From contig CM064874.1 of the NCBI GenBank assembly GCA_032719365.1, positions 37,682,716-37,746,715 on the forward strand: a stretch of 64,000 nt of DNA. Reading direction: 5' to 3'. The position numbers were made by a program, and so were the translations under genes. This document shows positions 1 through 12,584 of the stretch, piece after piece (the first letter of the stretch is position 1; every line of letters starts with the position of its first letter). This DNA is from Prinsepia uniflora (taxonomy: Eukaryota; Streptophyta; Magnoliopsida; Rosales; Rosaceae). A model generated the notes under the pieces. That model saw nothing but the letters and a program-made list of their open reading frames with translations, was not told where the DNA came from and did not search any database.

Positions 1-603
1 CTAACTCCTCCATACCTGACCATATACCAGCCCTTGGCATACTAAGTGCCAAACATTCCTCACTCAGCCTTTCTGGCTCCTCTCGAGCCTTGATGCCTCA
101 CCATGGCTCATCTCAAGTCTTTAACCGCAACCCTGACTCATTTTGAGTCCCACATCCACGTCTCGACTCTACTTGAGTCCCACCTCATACGAATCAATCA
201 TGCCATCACTGACATACCCAATCGCCGAGCAAATACTAATGCTCAACCATATCTTATACGACCGATAAAGCCTAAGAAGTATCCCATCACATTTGAGACT
301 CTTTAAACACACATTCCACTTAAGGAATCCACTGTGAATAATCCCATCACGAGTGCAACTTGCTCGATTGTGTAACCTTTCTAGCCTGTGGGCTCATGCC
401 TCCCCGGGACCCACACAATTATATGTCTACAAACAGTAGTTCACAGTGCATTCTATATGACATCTGACCCTCAATCCAGGGTCAATCTCATCAGAGATCT
501 ATCACGAGGTCTCATACAACCTCGTCTACCCGTCTCACTACCAGGTCGCGCACGAGGCTTACGTTCCAGAGATATGATGTGGCAACAGAATCAGCAACCT
601 AGT

Positions 604-615
604 GCTCTGATACCA
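604..615 (-). other. Primer binding site of F (tRNA-iMet type)
   Basis: The reverse complement reads TGGTATCAGAGC, complementary to the 3' end of plant initiator tRNA-Met. It lies three bases inside the LTR end (TGTCA), the position expected for reverse-transcription priming. Confidence 0.85.
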
Positions 616-618
616 AAT

Positions 619-3600
619 TGACAGGACCGCCCCCGAAGGGACGTTAATAACCGTGTCCGGTCCTGCTCCCATCTGGCAAGTTGATTGAAATTTCCAAATT
701 ACCCTCAGTACTTGCCAAACTAGGGATAGCCACACACGTACTCACTCATGCCTCCGCCGCTCGATTAGCCACGATCAACGTGCAACGACATGGAGGGTCA
801 ATAAAAACACAAAAGGTGTGAGTGGACAAAAATGAATCAGTTTATAAAACAGTTACAGAAAGACATTTCTACCCTCCACGTAAAACCAATGCATGCATTC
901 AAAAATCATTTTGCAATCCGTTACATTTTCAACATAAGAAAACCGTGTACGAAAAATCATTTTCCTTTCTTCACCTTCGGGTCTTAGCCCGCAAACATAA
1001 ACATAAGGCCTCCGCCCAAATCATGAATCAAATCCAAGTACGTAACAAAATCAAAAATCCATCAAAACCACATAAACCGGGTCATTGCCCAACACATCCG
1101 AAAACATCAGAAATCAACAATAATTCAGAAGTCAATAAATCTGCTGGATCTCAAGTGCGCCCGAGTTTTTAAACTCAATACCATGCGCATAATCAGGCCT
1201 TCCCGGGATATCAACGAGTCTTTAAACTCAGAACATAATCAATAGGCCTCGGGGGTATCACAATAACCGAGTCTTTAAACTCACGAGTCTTTAAACTTAA
1301 TCCGTGTCTTTAAACCTAATCTGGGCCCGCCCCCGTCATCTATTAACCAAGTCTTTAAACTCAAAACGTGCTCCAGCAATAGCACCAAGTCTTTAAACCC
1401 AAAATCATTTGTAAATCACAACAATCCAGGATCCATCGTGATCCAAATTCCAAAATCAATCCGAAATCACATTTTGTCATAATATGACTTATGTTCGGAT
1501 TTCACCTTCAAATCCCCAATCATATCTGTCATCCCTTTCCAAATCCGAATTCGCAATAATGATTCCGTAAGCTAGCATCCGGAAACATCATCCTGAACCC
1601 AAACCCGAAAATCCACTTTCATGTTTCCGAAATCTAAATCTCATTCATCAAAATTACTTTTATGCCCTTGGCATCAAGCCCGAAATCACCTTTTCCAAAA
1701 TCCGTTTTAAATCTTTGAAATCACATCATATTTCAAATCCTAAGGTCAAAGAATCAAAACTATGATCAAAACACAATATACTCGAAATCTCGTAAAACGT
1801 GTAAATCCGTAATAATCTCGAAATACGTGTCAAAACCGTAGGTCATACTCATAATCACAATCAAAACATCCTTAAAACATCATACTCACAAATCGTATAA
1901 AATCGTTCATCAAACCATCATCAAAGCATAAGAGAAACCATAGTCTCGAAATACGTGCAGTTACGTATTGCATATCAAAATACGTATAAATACGAAAAAT
2001 GTAATTATCACAAGTCATAATCATAATCAATGAAATCATAGAAACATTTATGCATGCATTTAATTTTGAAAGCAAAGTCCACTCACACACCGTCCATAAC
2101 TCCCGTTTTCGCGTTGCACGCGTTTCCATAATTTCTGACATTTTCCAGAAATCCTGAATCCTGTCTGAAACCATTCTTTAGTATCACTAAGGACTCAAAT
2201 AACAGCATACCAATTCCCCATAATTTTCTGGAAATTAAATGTTAATTAAAAACGTAATATAAACATTCGGACCCTCGAAACAATATCGAAACGGTGTCCG
2301 ATTAATTCGAAATCAACGCTAAAATGTTTGTTACATTGTATAGGACAAAAGTCGTGTTGAACTCACCTCGAAAATCGGACCCACGCACCCTCACGCGTCG
2401 CCGCAAGCGGCTGCGCGTGAAATTCACGCGCATGCTACAATAACCGCACAGTCGTCTTCCTCACCCGACTGTCCTGGAAAACGGATCTGCGACCCGCGTG
2501 CTCGACCCGATTCGATCCCTGCCACAATCAACTTGTTTTCTTCAATTGAACCCTCAACTAGCATCGCAAGGAACTGAATTAAAGTTTGTAACATTCATTC
2601 CACTCATCACGGCCTAAAACCAACTCAATTGAATTCAAGTTCTAAACCTGGTTCAACGTCCCAGTTCATCAAACAGTCACTGATTTTCTTCAATTAACTA
2701 GTTAGGGAGCATCATAGGCTTACTATAAAGATGATTTTTCAACCAATTTCACAATAACTTACCTCCAATTGCACGAACACAAGCTCGCGATTTCTAGAAT
2801 TTCGTCATGTCTGTTCATGGCTCCACGAGCTTCGAACTTTGAATTTCATGATTTCGATCGACTAACGAAGGTCCCAAAAAGCATAATCTGACCTTAATTG
2901 GACTTGGACTGGCCTAAAACTGAATTTTAGAATTTAAATTTACCCAAGGACGGTTTCGGGTTCTGTGTGTAATTTCGCTCAGTCCCCCACTTTTCCTCTC
3001 CAGTTTCCTCTCTCTGTTTCTCTCCTTCCCTCTCAGAATGTTACGAAGCCACTTCACTCAATTAATCCAATGTAACCCGTGCTCTATTTGTTTTTCAATT
3101 CAAAACCAACACCCAGTTTCAAGTCCCAATTCCACCACACTCACAACTGAACAACTCGTGATTTTCGTCTGCCTCTGTCCCCTCACTCAGTTCCTCTCAA
3201 AGTGGTCTTGGGAAGTCGATCAAGCATGGGGAACCAGCCTCCGTTTTTCCCAGTTTCAATGGCACCAACACTGTTCACTGTGCCAAACAGCATATTTTAA
3301 GCTTCCCACCATTACACATTGCCACTGATCTAGCCTCCCTTAGTGAAAATTGTCACTTAATGTGTTAAACAATTCAGCCAAACAACCCACCACGGCTGTT
3401 TCAAACTTCATCAGTCAATTTACCATTTTGCCCTCACCTTGACAATTTACCAAAATGCCCTTCAAGCTTCTAGACTCATAACTTAGTCATCTGAACTCTG
3501 ATTGACGGGTGCCGCCTGTCTACGGATTCAATGTCTCGATACCTACCCAACGATCTTCGAATTACGTGAAAATTCCATGCCGTTTGAAAAGTCAACAAAT

Positions 3601-3851
3601 TGCCCATTTTCAACTAAATTACCGAATTACCCTTGAACTTCCGCATATCATAACTTTCTCCTCGAATGTCAGAATCGGACGTGCCACCTGCCTATGAACT
3701 CGTGACGTCCCGAACTACGTCACGGTCATTGGCCAAAGTCTGTTTGACTGCCCGAGTAAAAGGTCAACTATTCGCCCATTACCTAGCTGCAAAATCGTCA
3801 TTTTCTTCAAATTTTCCAAATTTCCCTTTTTCGAACGCCCGGGTCATTACA
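619..3851 (-). repeat. 5' LTR of F, about 3.2 kb
   Basis: On the minus strand it begins TGTAATGACCCGGGCG at 3851 and ends GGTCCTGTCA at 619, the same termini as the LTRs of C. It holds a TGCATGCAT block with 'GTCCACTCACA' (about 2050-2095) and a hairpin zone (about 1150-1400) with repeated GAGT-CTTTAA-ACTC units. A GGAGGTAAG donor-like site lies near 2763-2775 on the minus strand. ORFs inside it are short and show no family resemblance. Confidence 0.8.
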
Positions 3852-6108
3852 TGGGGTTTAGGGGATGTTTACATATGAACTTATATAGATTGATAGTAAC
3901 CCTTGGGTGTGATTTGGACAGGCACGGACATTCTGGAAGCTGCGAATCGGCTTATAGCTCGTGGTTTGAGCACAGAGGATGGACTATGTGTGAGTGGACT
4001 TTGTTTTATAAAATGATGCATGCATATATGTTTTAATGATTTTATAAATATGATTTGAAATGCAAGGTTTGCATATTACTTTGAATGATGAATTTCATAA
4101 GGTTTATGTACTAGTTTGATCATGGTTTGAAAATGAAGGATTTTACGGATTTTTGTGAAAATGGCTTTTTGAGCTTGAGACCCAGTTGGATTATAATTTG
4201 ACTTGGTTTATAGTCAAACGTGAAATTAAAAAATGTTTTGATTAATGAAATGATTTGAGCATTGTCAAATGAGGAATGGACACTGATTTTAAGATGGTTT
4301 GTGGAAACTATGTTTTGGGCTGAGACCCTACGTGAAACGATTGATTTGATTTGAAATACAATTCCGTCTATGAAAATGTATTTCAACAGTTTCCACTATT
4401 TTTACTATGGCTATTTGCCGAGATGATTGAGATGACTCCAATAGGAATGTGTTTCCTTGGAAAGGGCCTCCAGTTGTGAATATGTTTCACCAGAGAAGAC
4501 CCTATGATGTGTTGCTCGCCTACGGGATGCGCTGTGTCCCCCCTCCCCCCCTCCTCAGGAGAGGTCACGTTGCATTTTCAACCAGTCGTGGGAGGCTCGA
4601 CTGAGGAGTACACATGATGTATGAGATCGTTCGTTGATTTGTTCACAACGATAAGGACGTCGGCCGTTGATTTGTTCATTGCGACGATGTAAACGTTGGT
4701 CGTAGATTTGTTCTTGATGACGTGCTCGGACGTGAGCAGTCCTGGAGCTTATGTGCACTTGTTGCTTGGATATCATGACTGAAGATGATGATATGATGGT
4801 ATGAGATAAATGTGGGATATGAGAATGTGCCACATTTTTTATTTATTGCTTTGTGTCCAAATATTGTCACATGTGTTAGTTTTACGATGAAAGCCTTTGT
4901 TTTCCATAAGTACTATTTTATTTTTGTTCGGAATTTTGTTTTGCAAACTGTTTATTTTTGTCCACTCACACTTTTTCTTGGTTTTGGTACCCTCCAGGTT
5001 GATCGTGGATGCGGGCTATGGTAGAGACCGAGGCATCACATGAAGCTGCATACTCTGGAAACCCTATTTGGATCACGATATTATTCTTGGTCTGACACGT
5101 GGTGTCATAACTCTAATGCATGCATATTTATATGTTTTTACTAGCTTTATGATATGATTTTCCATAATTATATATATGGTTTTGATAGCTGGATAAATGT
5201 TGGATTTGATAAGTGTTTATGGTTATATTTCTGGATATTGAGATATGATGGTTTTCGGAAAACCGTATTTTGGGCTAGTGCCCGTATGATAACTGTTTTG
5301 GGCTGGTGCCCGTGTGATGATTGTTTTGGGCTGGTGTTCGTGGACTAAATTATGTTTCGGTTTGGATATTGTATCCTTAGTTAGTTAACCTCAAGCGATT
5401 GGATCGCTATATCCGAAGTTGGACTCCATGGATTCCCATAGATGGGCTCGGACATAGGCAGGGTTGGACTCCACACGTACCGGCGGGGTTGAACTATGTA
5501 GGACCCGTACTAATCTATAGGTAGCACATATGGGATGCTATTTGGCTAAGCAGCTAGTTGAACCAACATGACGAGGTTTGACATTAGGCTAGTTGGACCA
5601 ACGAGATCAGGTTTGGTTTTTAAATAATTGTGTTATGTGTAAATGTTTTCAAAGCGGTTAAGTGCCGGCAATTTCAGTAAAATGTGGGCCAGAGAGCCTT
5701 TATATATTTATGTGATTTCGGGTTGGACCCATGATTTTTTTATATATCTCATTGCGGTTTATTTGAGCACAATGTTTCTATCGATTATGCATGCATGTTT
5801 TACAAAACGGAGGGTTTAAAGGTAGATTTCGGAAAATGATTTTCCAAAACTTTTTTTTTTGTCCACTCACATTTTTTATTGGTTTTGACACCCTCCAAAT
5901 TGATCGCGAGCACGGGCTATATGAAGGCTGAGGCATCACGTGAAATTTGCGTACTCTGGAAACTCTTAGTGGGTCATCCCTTGTCTAACACGTGGTAAGT
6001 ACGTTTTACATTAGTTCCGAGGGTAAGTTGGTCATTTTATAAGGACATGTCAAACGGGAGTAGGTTCTCTCACTTTAATTGAGGGGGATTATTGGGAGGG
6101 TCCTATCA
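3852..6108 (+). repeat. Plus-strand LTR fragments of the long-LTR family, partly in tandem
   Basis: From about 3888 the sequence follows the second half of the C LTR: 'AGTAACCCTTGGG...TTTGGACAGG', then the TGCATGCATAT block, the hairpin zone and 'GTCCACTCACA'. Near 5100, close to an LTR end, it jumps back to the TGCATGCATAT block at about 5107 and runs through the same order again to 'GGGAGGGTCCTATCA' at 6108. These look like two 3' LTR halves in direct tandem, about 1.2 kb and 1.0 kb, diverged from each other. No coding capacity is visible. The 5' halves and any internal domain are missing. Confidence 0.65.
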
Positions 6109-6417
6109 GCCATTCTCCTCACTCACACCACCATCCCTACATCCCTTCTCAATTATCACCCTTCATCCACTTCGCTCTCCCTCTAACCCATTGCCCTTTG
6201 CTTTAATTTGATTTCCCTTTTGCCCCCTCCAATAAGCAAGATCACTGCTCCTCTACCCCCACAACAGTTCCCCACGCTTCGGCTTTGGGTGGTTGGGTTG
6301 TGGCATTTGGCGAATTTGTGTCTCCAAACCACTCTTCAGTTCGATCTCTTAGGTTCCATACTGGATGGTTCTCTGATATGGTGGCTGCGTTCTCGGTGGT
6401 GGCGGCTGCTGGAAGCC
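6109..6417. other. Unassigned spacer before element B
   Basis: A C/T-rich first half resembles the transcribed leader of the long LTRs; a G-rich second half follows. Short ORFs on both strands have no recognisable domain. The last five bases (AAGCC) would be the left target duplication of B, but its right partner is not preserved. Confidence 0.4.
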
Positions 6418-7949
6418 TGATAAACACCTAATTGATAATCATTTTTATATCATTTTCTTATATGTTTTACTTTGTTAGAATCTTAATTATATTCATTCTA
6501 CTTCATTTTATTATTTTCTTTTATTAATTACTATAGTTAATTAATTAATAAAAAATTACATAATTAATACTTTAATTAAATAACTAATTAATTAGTGACT
6601 AATTATAAGATTAATAATTAATAATTAGTTGTTAAATGCAGGCCCAAAGTGCATTGCCGTGGTACAAGCCCAGCATGCAACATATCAATATTCACCAAGT
6701 GGCCCAGTCCAATTCACAAGTGAGTTCCAGCAGCAGCCAATCTCGCCTGCGAGAAGAAGCCTAACCGCACCTCACCTCGTGGCCCAAGAAAAAGCGGCCC
6801 GCGCCAAGCCCCACTTCCACACGTCTCAGCCAACGCCACACTTTGCCCAAGGCCCAACGCCAACCTCCGTTTTCTGCCAGCCCAATTGCCCCAGATCCCA
6901 CTTGCGCGTGGCGCAGCTGTTCCATCTTCTAAAATTCTAGCAAGCAAATCCTATCTCCCTTTTTAATTAGGTTTTATATTTCCTTTTTAATTAGGGTTTG
7001 CTTTACCTTTTTAATCAGGATTTAGGTTTCCTTTTTAATTAGGATTTTATTACCTTTTACTTCTTAGGACTTCAATATTAATTAGTTTAATCCTTTTCCT
7101 TTTAAAATTAAATTGTGAACTCCTATTTATTTGAGGATTAATTTTCTCCTCTAAATAGAGAGGCTTAGGCTAATTGTAAGAGGTCGCCCATTTTTGTACC
7201 AAAGTTCAACTTAACCAAATTTCCTTTTTCATCAATTTGAGATTGCCTTAGCAAAATCCAATCACACCATACTCCATCATAAACACCTTCACCAGTGACA
7301 TATAGGGCAATTTCCGAGTGTCTCACCAAGGATTGTCAAGCCACTTAGCATCTGTAGGGCAATTTCCAAGGAGAAAAAGTGTAACATGACCTCTTTACCC
7401 TATGGTTGTCTTTTTTTATTGAATGATTGTTTTGTTGGATTGGTTTTTAATATAATTATGGTTTTATATCTTATATGAGTTTCAATAATCTTCCATGTGT
7501 TCCAATATCTTAATTTTTGTTATACTTGTATGTTGTGCTTAATGCTTGATTAGATGTAGGCCAATTTCCATGTCTAGATCATTGAAAGTGTGTAGGGCAA
7601 TTTCTAAGCACGTACTTGAGATAATATACATGTATTCCGTAGAACTAAGATGAGGGAATTTCGTAGATTTTGGAATTGGTATAATTTATGAATGAGCTAG
7701 GTTAAAGATGAGTTGACCATGTAAATAATAGATTAGGTTAGTCAAATTAGTTAATCACGTAGGACCTTAGTAAAAAAACCAATTTACCCCCTATATAAAT
7801 AATCAAACGACAATCACACTTAGGTACCCTCAATTCCCGGTTCAAAATTATCCCTATTTACCAATGCTACAATCTACAAAAAAAGAAAGGTTTTTAAATT
7901 GCATGCGTTTTCAATAAGTGTTAATTTAATGTTTAGTTTTTGCGTATCA
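6418..7949 (+). repeat. 5' LTR of B (1.53 kb)
   Basis: Starts TGATAAACACC and ends GCGTATCA just before the primer site. Homologous to 10103-10730 with visible divergence. It contains repeated 'CCTTTTTAATTAGG' blocks (6955-7060). Confidence 0.85.
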
Positions 7950-7954
7950 ATTTT

Positions 7955-7972
7955 TGGCGCCGTTGCTGGGGA
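7955..7972 (+). other. Primer binding site of B (tRNA-Asp type)
   Basis: TGGCGCCGTTGCTGGGGA, one base different from the site of A (TGGCGCCGTTGCCGGGGA). Complementarity to the 3' end of tRNA-Asp is characteristic of Athila-type elements. Confidence 0.85.
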
Positions 7973-10102
7973 TTGAAAAATCTTTTGTGCGATTTCATTT
8001 TTGTAAATATGTTCATAATGTAAATATCATACTTGTGCATAAATTTCGCACTTGTAAATTTTGGAAACATAGTCTTAGTTCTTTATATTATTTTTGTAGA
8101 AATCAACTTGTAAAGTTGAGTGCTAACTAAATTTATGAAGAAACAGAAAAAGGGTTCAAGAAAAATTGCTACCAATTGAAGCTGTACCTCGAGGAAATTG
8201 GTGTGCACAATGTGGAGTTCAAAAGAGTGCATAGACCCCGCATCGCATTAGTTGATTGAAACACTTCGTCTAGGCTGAAGACGTTAAATTCAAACGCTTG
8301 TTGGGAGGAAACCCAATGGAGGAGTCTACAACACATCTGCATTCTCTTCCCTTATCTTTTATTTTCGTTTATTTTTATTTTTGTTTTATTTTCGTAAAAC
8401 TCTATCTCATACTTGATTCTATGCTTTTACTTTGATATATTGAGGATAATGCCAACTTTAAGTGTGGGGGAGGTTTTTACAACTTTGTGAGTCTTTATAG
8501 AAAAAAAAATTGTGTTTTTGAAGTTTCTGTTTTTAAAAGTCTTAGGATGACTTTAACATGTTGATGATCATAATGAAAAAAAAAGACATGGCTAAAAGAT
8601 GATCACTGCAACTTGAATTCATTTGTTAATGCTTTATGATTAAATTCTTACGACTTGTAGTAGATAATGCATGATAAACTGGTACAAAACGAACATATTA
8701 AGATTTGTATGAATCATATAAACCTTATGTGAGCTTTAGAGCCTTATATACTTCTTTGTTGAGTGATTCATAGGAGTTCTTTGTTTAAATTGATATACAT
8801 ATGCCTCATAACTACTTGCCATAGCTTTTAATGAACTCTAGAGTACTAGAACTTATTCTATATGATTTTCGAAGCTTTTAAGTTAATAATCTCTCTAATT
8901 TTGGACATGATTAAGGCAATAGGGTTAAAACCATTTATCTAAATATCCATGTCTCTATTTGATCACACAAGTGCGACTCCCCCAATTTGCCACTTTGAGC
9001 CTACATTGAGCCTTTCTTTCAGCACCCTAAACATATATTCCTGTGAGCCTAGTATAGACATTATTTACCCTTATTCCAGAGACTTGGTTGAAGACTTCAA
9101 GTGGCGTGAATGAGGAGATATGATTTGAAGACTTGTATGTACATATAGGAAAGGACTTGTTCAAAGTACATTGTAAACATAGAATTACCAAAAAGAAAAA
9201 TCAAGAAAAAGAAAAAACCAAAGTGATACAAAAAAAAACAGAAACAGAAAAAACAAAGAAAAATAAATAAATAAATAAAATGTTTTGAATCTCTCGAACA
9301 GTATATAAATTTTGAGTTTGAGTTAAGTCTTCTATACTTGTGAATTTGGAAACATTGAAGATTTCGGTCTTTGTCCTAATTATAATGCTCAAGCGCGTTT
9401 CAAGTATTTGCTAGGGACTAGCAAAGTTTAAGTATGGGGGTATTTGAAACACTTATGCCTATGTGAGGGGAATCTTTGGTTGAGTCGTGGAACAAAATTT
9501 AACACCAATATCCTAAAAATTTCATGCCTGTACACCTAGCCTCATTACAACCTTCAAATTAAGACCTTATGATCCTTGAGATAAGTAAATTTTGATTAGT
9601 TGAGTCTATCACTTGAGTAAGTTTATGGTTTTGGCTCATTTGTGCAAGTATGTTCACTATCTTATGGTTTATGTTTGAAATTTTTATGAAGTAACTTACT
9701 TTCTATTATGTGAGCTTCTTCCTCACATACCTTGAGTGCAAACATAAACCCTATACACATTGAGTGAAATTATGAGTGCATATCCATGTGAGTTGATTTA
9801 TACTTGTTTTATTCATGTTGAGATACATTTCACCAAGTTTACTCATTGTCTTACTTGTCAAGGTATTCTGTTATGATGTATTAACTTTTTAATTCCATAT
9901 ACTATATAGCTTCTTCGTGTAAATCTTTGATGACATACTTAAGTTGATACAATTGGAGATGAATGGTTAAGGGCTTAGCAGTTTTTTATTTTAAGAAAAG
10001 AAAAAAAAACCATAAGCTAAAAAAAATTAGTTTTTTTTTTTTCAATTCTTTATTTGTTTTTAGTTTTGTTAGGCACTAGAAAAGTCCAAATGTGGTGGAA
10101 TT
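7973..10102 (+). other. Internal region of B: remnant pol end and 3' UTR
   Basis: The first 150 bases are AT-rich leader. A short homology to the integrase C-terminal tail follows, then the Athila 3' untranslated segment with 'GTTGGGAGGAAACCCAATG' (about 8300) and 'AAGTGTGGGGGAGG' (about 8460). At 9407-9425 there is a perfect hairpin (TTTGCTAG/CTAGCAAA) followed by a polypurine tract, yet about 650 further bases separate it from the 3' LTR. The tract next to the LTR (about 10085-10101, AAATGTGGTGGAAT) is a weaker copy. Poly-A and AT runs occur at 9190-9290 and 10000-10045. No ORF has family resemblance. Confidence 0.7.
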
Positions 10103-10730
10103 TGATAAACACGTAATTGATCATCATTTTTATATCATTTTCTTCTATGTTTTATTTTGTTAGAATCTTAATTATATTCATTCTACCTCATTTTATTATT
10201 TTCTTTTATTAATTACTAGAGTTAATTAATTAATACCTAATTACATAATTAATACTTAAATTAATTAAATAACTTATTAGTGGCTAATTATAGGATCAAT
10301 AATTAATAATTAGTTGTTAAATGCAGGCCCAACGTGCATTGTCGTGGTACAAGCCCAGCGTGCAACATATCAATATTCACCAAGTGGCCCAATTCACTTT
10401 AAAAGTGAATTCCAGTAGCAGCCCATCTCGCCTGCGTGGAGAAGTCGAGCCACACCTCACTTCGTGGCCGAAGAACAAGCGGTCCGCGCTAGGCCCTACT
10501 TCCACACGTCTCTGCAGCCCGCGCGTCCTATAACTAGACCGCGCCACACTTTTCTTGGGGCCCAACGCCGACTTCCGTTTTCTGCCAGTCTAATTGGCCA
10601 AGATCCCACTTGCGCGTGGCCCAGCTGTTCATCTTCTAAAATTCCAGCAAGCAACTCATATCTCCCTTTTTAATTAGTTTTTATATTTCCTTGCTAATTA
10701 AGATTTTCTCAACCTTTTTAATTAGGTTTT
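10103..10730 (+). repeat. 3' LTR of B, first part
   Basis: Starts TGATAAACACG and follows the 5' LTR for 628 bases up to the insertion of A. The piece after A is 32633-32648 (ATTTTAGGTTTCCTTA), which rejoins the B LTR at the equivalent of its 'GGATTTAGGTTTCC'. Confidence 0.8.
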
Positions 10731-12561
10731 TGATAGGTCATTAATTAAGCATTATTTTATATTATTTTATACCCTTTATACTTAAATTTTAATATTAAAA
10801 TAATAAATAATTAGATAAAATAATTTATTTTGTGTTATTTTTGTTTAAATAAATAAAGTTTGTAATTTGGAGCATTTTAGCGAAAGAATTGTCTCAATCG
10901 GAATTATAATAGAAACATTATAGACAAAATTCGGTGGAAATATTAATTAAGTTATAAAATTAATTAATTTTCATTTTATTTCTGCAGCCCAAACCCATTA
11001 CCAACCCAGACCAAGTCCGGCGCAAGCCCAGAAGCCCAGAAAATAAAGCCCAAAGTCCAGCCCGTACGACCCAACCCGCTCAAGCCTGCTTCAGCCATGC
11101 CCAGCACACGTTCGGAGCGCGCCTGCCGAACGTGCTTCCAGAATCTCGGCGCCCGCCTACCGACGACATGCTCTACTCCCCATCGCATGCCTGCTGGCCA
11201 CTCATCCCCTTTTCCAACAAAGCCCAGCCGAATATTCCTTTCTTTTCCAGCCGGTCTCTGCCAAAGCCACCACCAGCACTAATGAATGTTTTTCTTGCTG
11301 TTTTTCAAACATTTCTTTTGTTTTCTTAAACATCTTCCACCCAATCTCATCATTTCACTTTTGAATATTTTTATTGTAATTTTTATTTGTTTTTATTTAT
11401 TTTTTTAGAGTGTAATTTGATTTTTCTCCCTATAAATAGGGGTTCATTTCACTTGTTAAGGACAACTTCTTTGAGGCACACATTTGAACCTTCCTTGAGA
11501 TAAATTTTGGCAAAATATTTCCAATACAAAGTTTAGAGTTTGAGTCCATATTTCCCGAGTTTATTTCCTCCATCTTCATAAGGTTCTGTCTGCTGTCGGA
11601 GAACCGTGTAAATAACAATCCATTGTTTTCATCCACCTTGAAAGTGTAACAATTACTCTCCATTTACTTAAACTCTTATTTTTGTTATTGGTTTTGATTA
11701 TAGTTCAATATACGTGTGGTATTTTCTTGCTAATACTTGTAAGTGTTAAATGCAATCTCCATGTGTCTTACTTTATGAATTTTAGTTATTTTATACATTC
11801 TAGTGCTTCATACATCAATTTGATATTAAGTGTTTTATCCATTGTCGGTGCATTTAAAGTAGAATTGAAGAGACTTAATGTTGATCGCTATCGGCCCATT
11901 CAGTCAAAAACAAAAGGTAAATCATATTGTAAGTGTCGGCCGCTGTCGGTGCATTTATAATATTGAAAAATGTATGAAGGTAATTAAGACGATTAAGGTA
12001 AAATTTTGTGATTGTTTTAATATTTGAAATTATTAGAGTGTTGGTAAGATATTTGTTTTAAGAAGGTCACTTGTACATAAATTAGAGTAAAAGTGGGATT
12101 AGTTTATTTATGTTTTTACTTGCTTGCATGATTACAAACCTCTTCAAAACCCCCCTTTTTTAATTCTTCATTCTTTTATTATTTTATTATTTTATTCCTT
12201 TATTCTTTTATTCTTTAATTCGTTAATTCTTTAATTTATTAATTCTTTATTCTCTTATTCCTCTATTCTTTAAGTTATTTATTCTTTGATTATTTAATTC
12301 TTTGATTATTTTATTCTTTGATCATTTAATTCTTTAATTCTTTGACTATTTTATTCTTTGATTATTTTATTCTCTAATTAATTAATTTATTCATTATTCT
12401 TTTATTCATTATTCTTTCCCATTAACACATTATTAATGTTCCCTAATTTCCCCGGTTAAGAACAATCACTATTTACCAATACTACATCTACACAAAAAGG
12501 CTTTAAATTGCATAACACTCAAATTACATGTTTAATTTAATGCGTAGTTTGGGCGTTGTCA
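10731..12561 (+). repeat. 5' LTR of A (1.83 kb)
   Basis: TGATAGGTCATTAATTAA at the start, GGGCGTTGTCA at the end. A TATA-like TATAAATAGG lies near 11431, consistent with a promoter. A low-complexity zone of 'TTATTCTTTAATTC' units occupies about 12165-12420. Confidence 0.92.
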
Positions 12562-12566
12562 ATTTT

Positions 12567-12584
12567 TGGCGCCGTTGCCGGGGA
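12567..12584 (+). other. Primer binding site of A (tRNA-Asp)
   Basis: TGGCGCCGTTGCCGGGGA, five bases inside the LTR end. It complements the 3' end of tRNA-Asp including CCA. Confidence 0.92.

Larger units (their letters stand above)
1..3851 (-). mobile_element. LARD-type retrotransposon copy F (internal part and 5' LTR)
   Basis: Seen: read on the minus strand, an LTR (3851 down to 619) is followed by a primer site and then by internal sequence running off the window start. The internal part (618 to 1) matches the start of the internal domain of element C at 17002 onward: the stretch beginning with the primer site and leading into the 'TGCCATACCTCCGGAACG'-like segment is recognisable in reverse complement. 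No gag or pol frame is visible. Inference: a second, older member of the same coding-free family, cut by the window edge, so its 3' LTR and target duplication cannot be checked. Confidence 0.8.
6418..10730 (+). mobile_element. Athila-like element B, internally deleted; 3' LTR interrupted by A
   Basis: Seen: two LTR copies starting TGATAAACAC at 6418 and 10103 flank a 2.15-kb internal region with a tRNA-Asp-type primer site and a 3' untranslated region, but no gag, protease, RT or RNase H. Around 8165-8260 the sequence matches the C-terminal end of the integrase reading of element A (28955-29040), so a deletion joins the leader to the pol end. The 3' LTR stops at 10730, where A is inserted, and resumes for about 16 bases at 32633. 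Inference: a non-autonomous derivative that either moved in this form or lost its genes after insertion. Confidence 0.8.
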
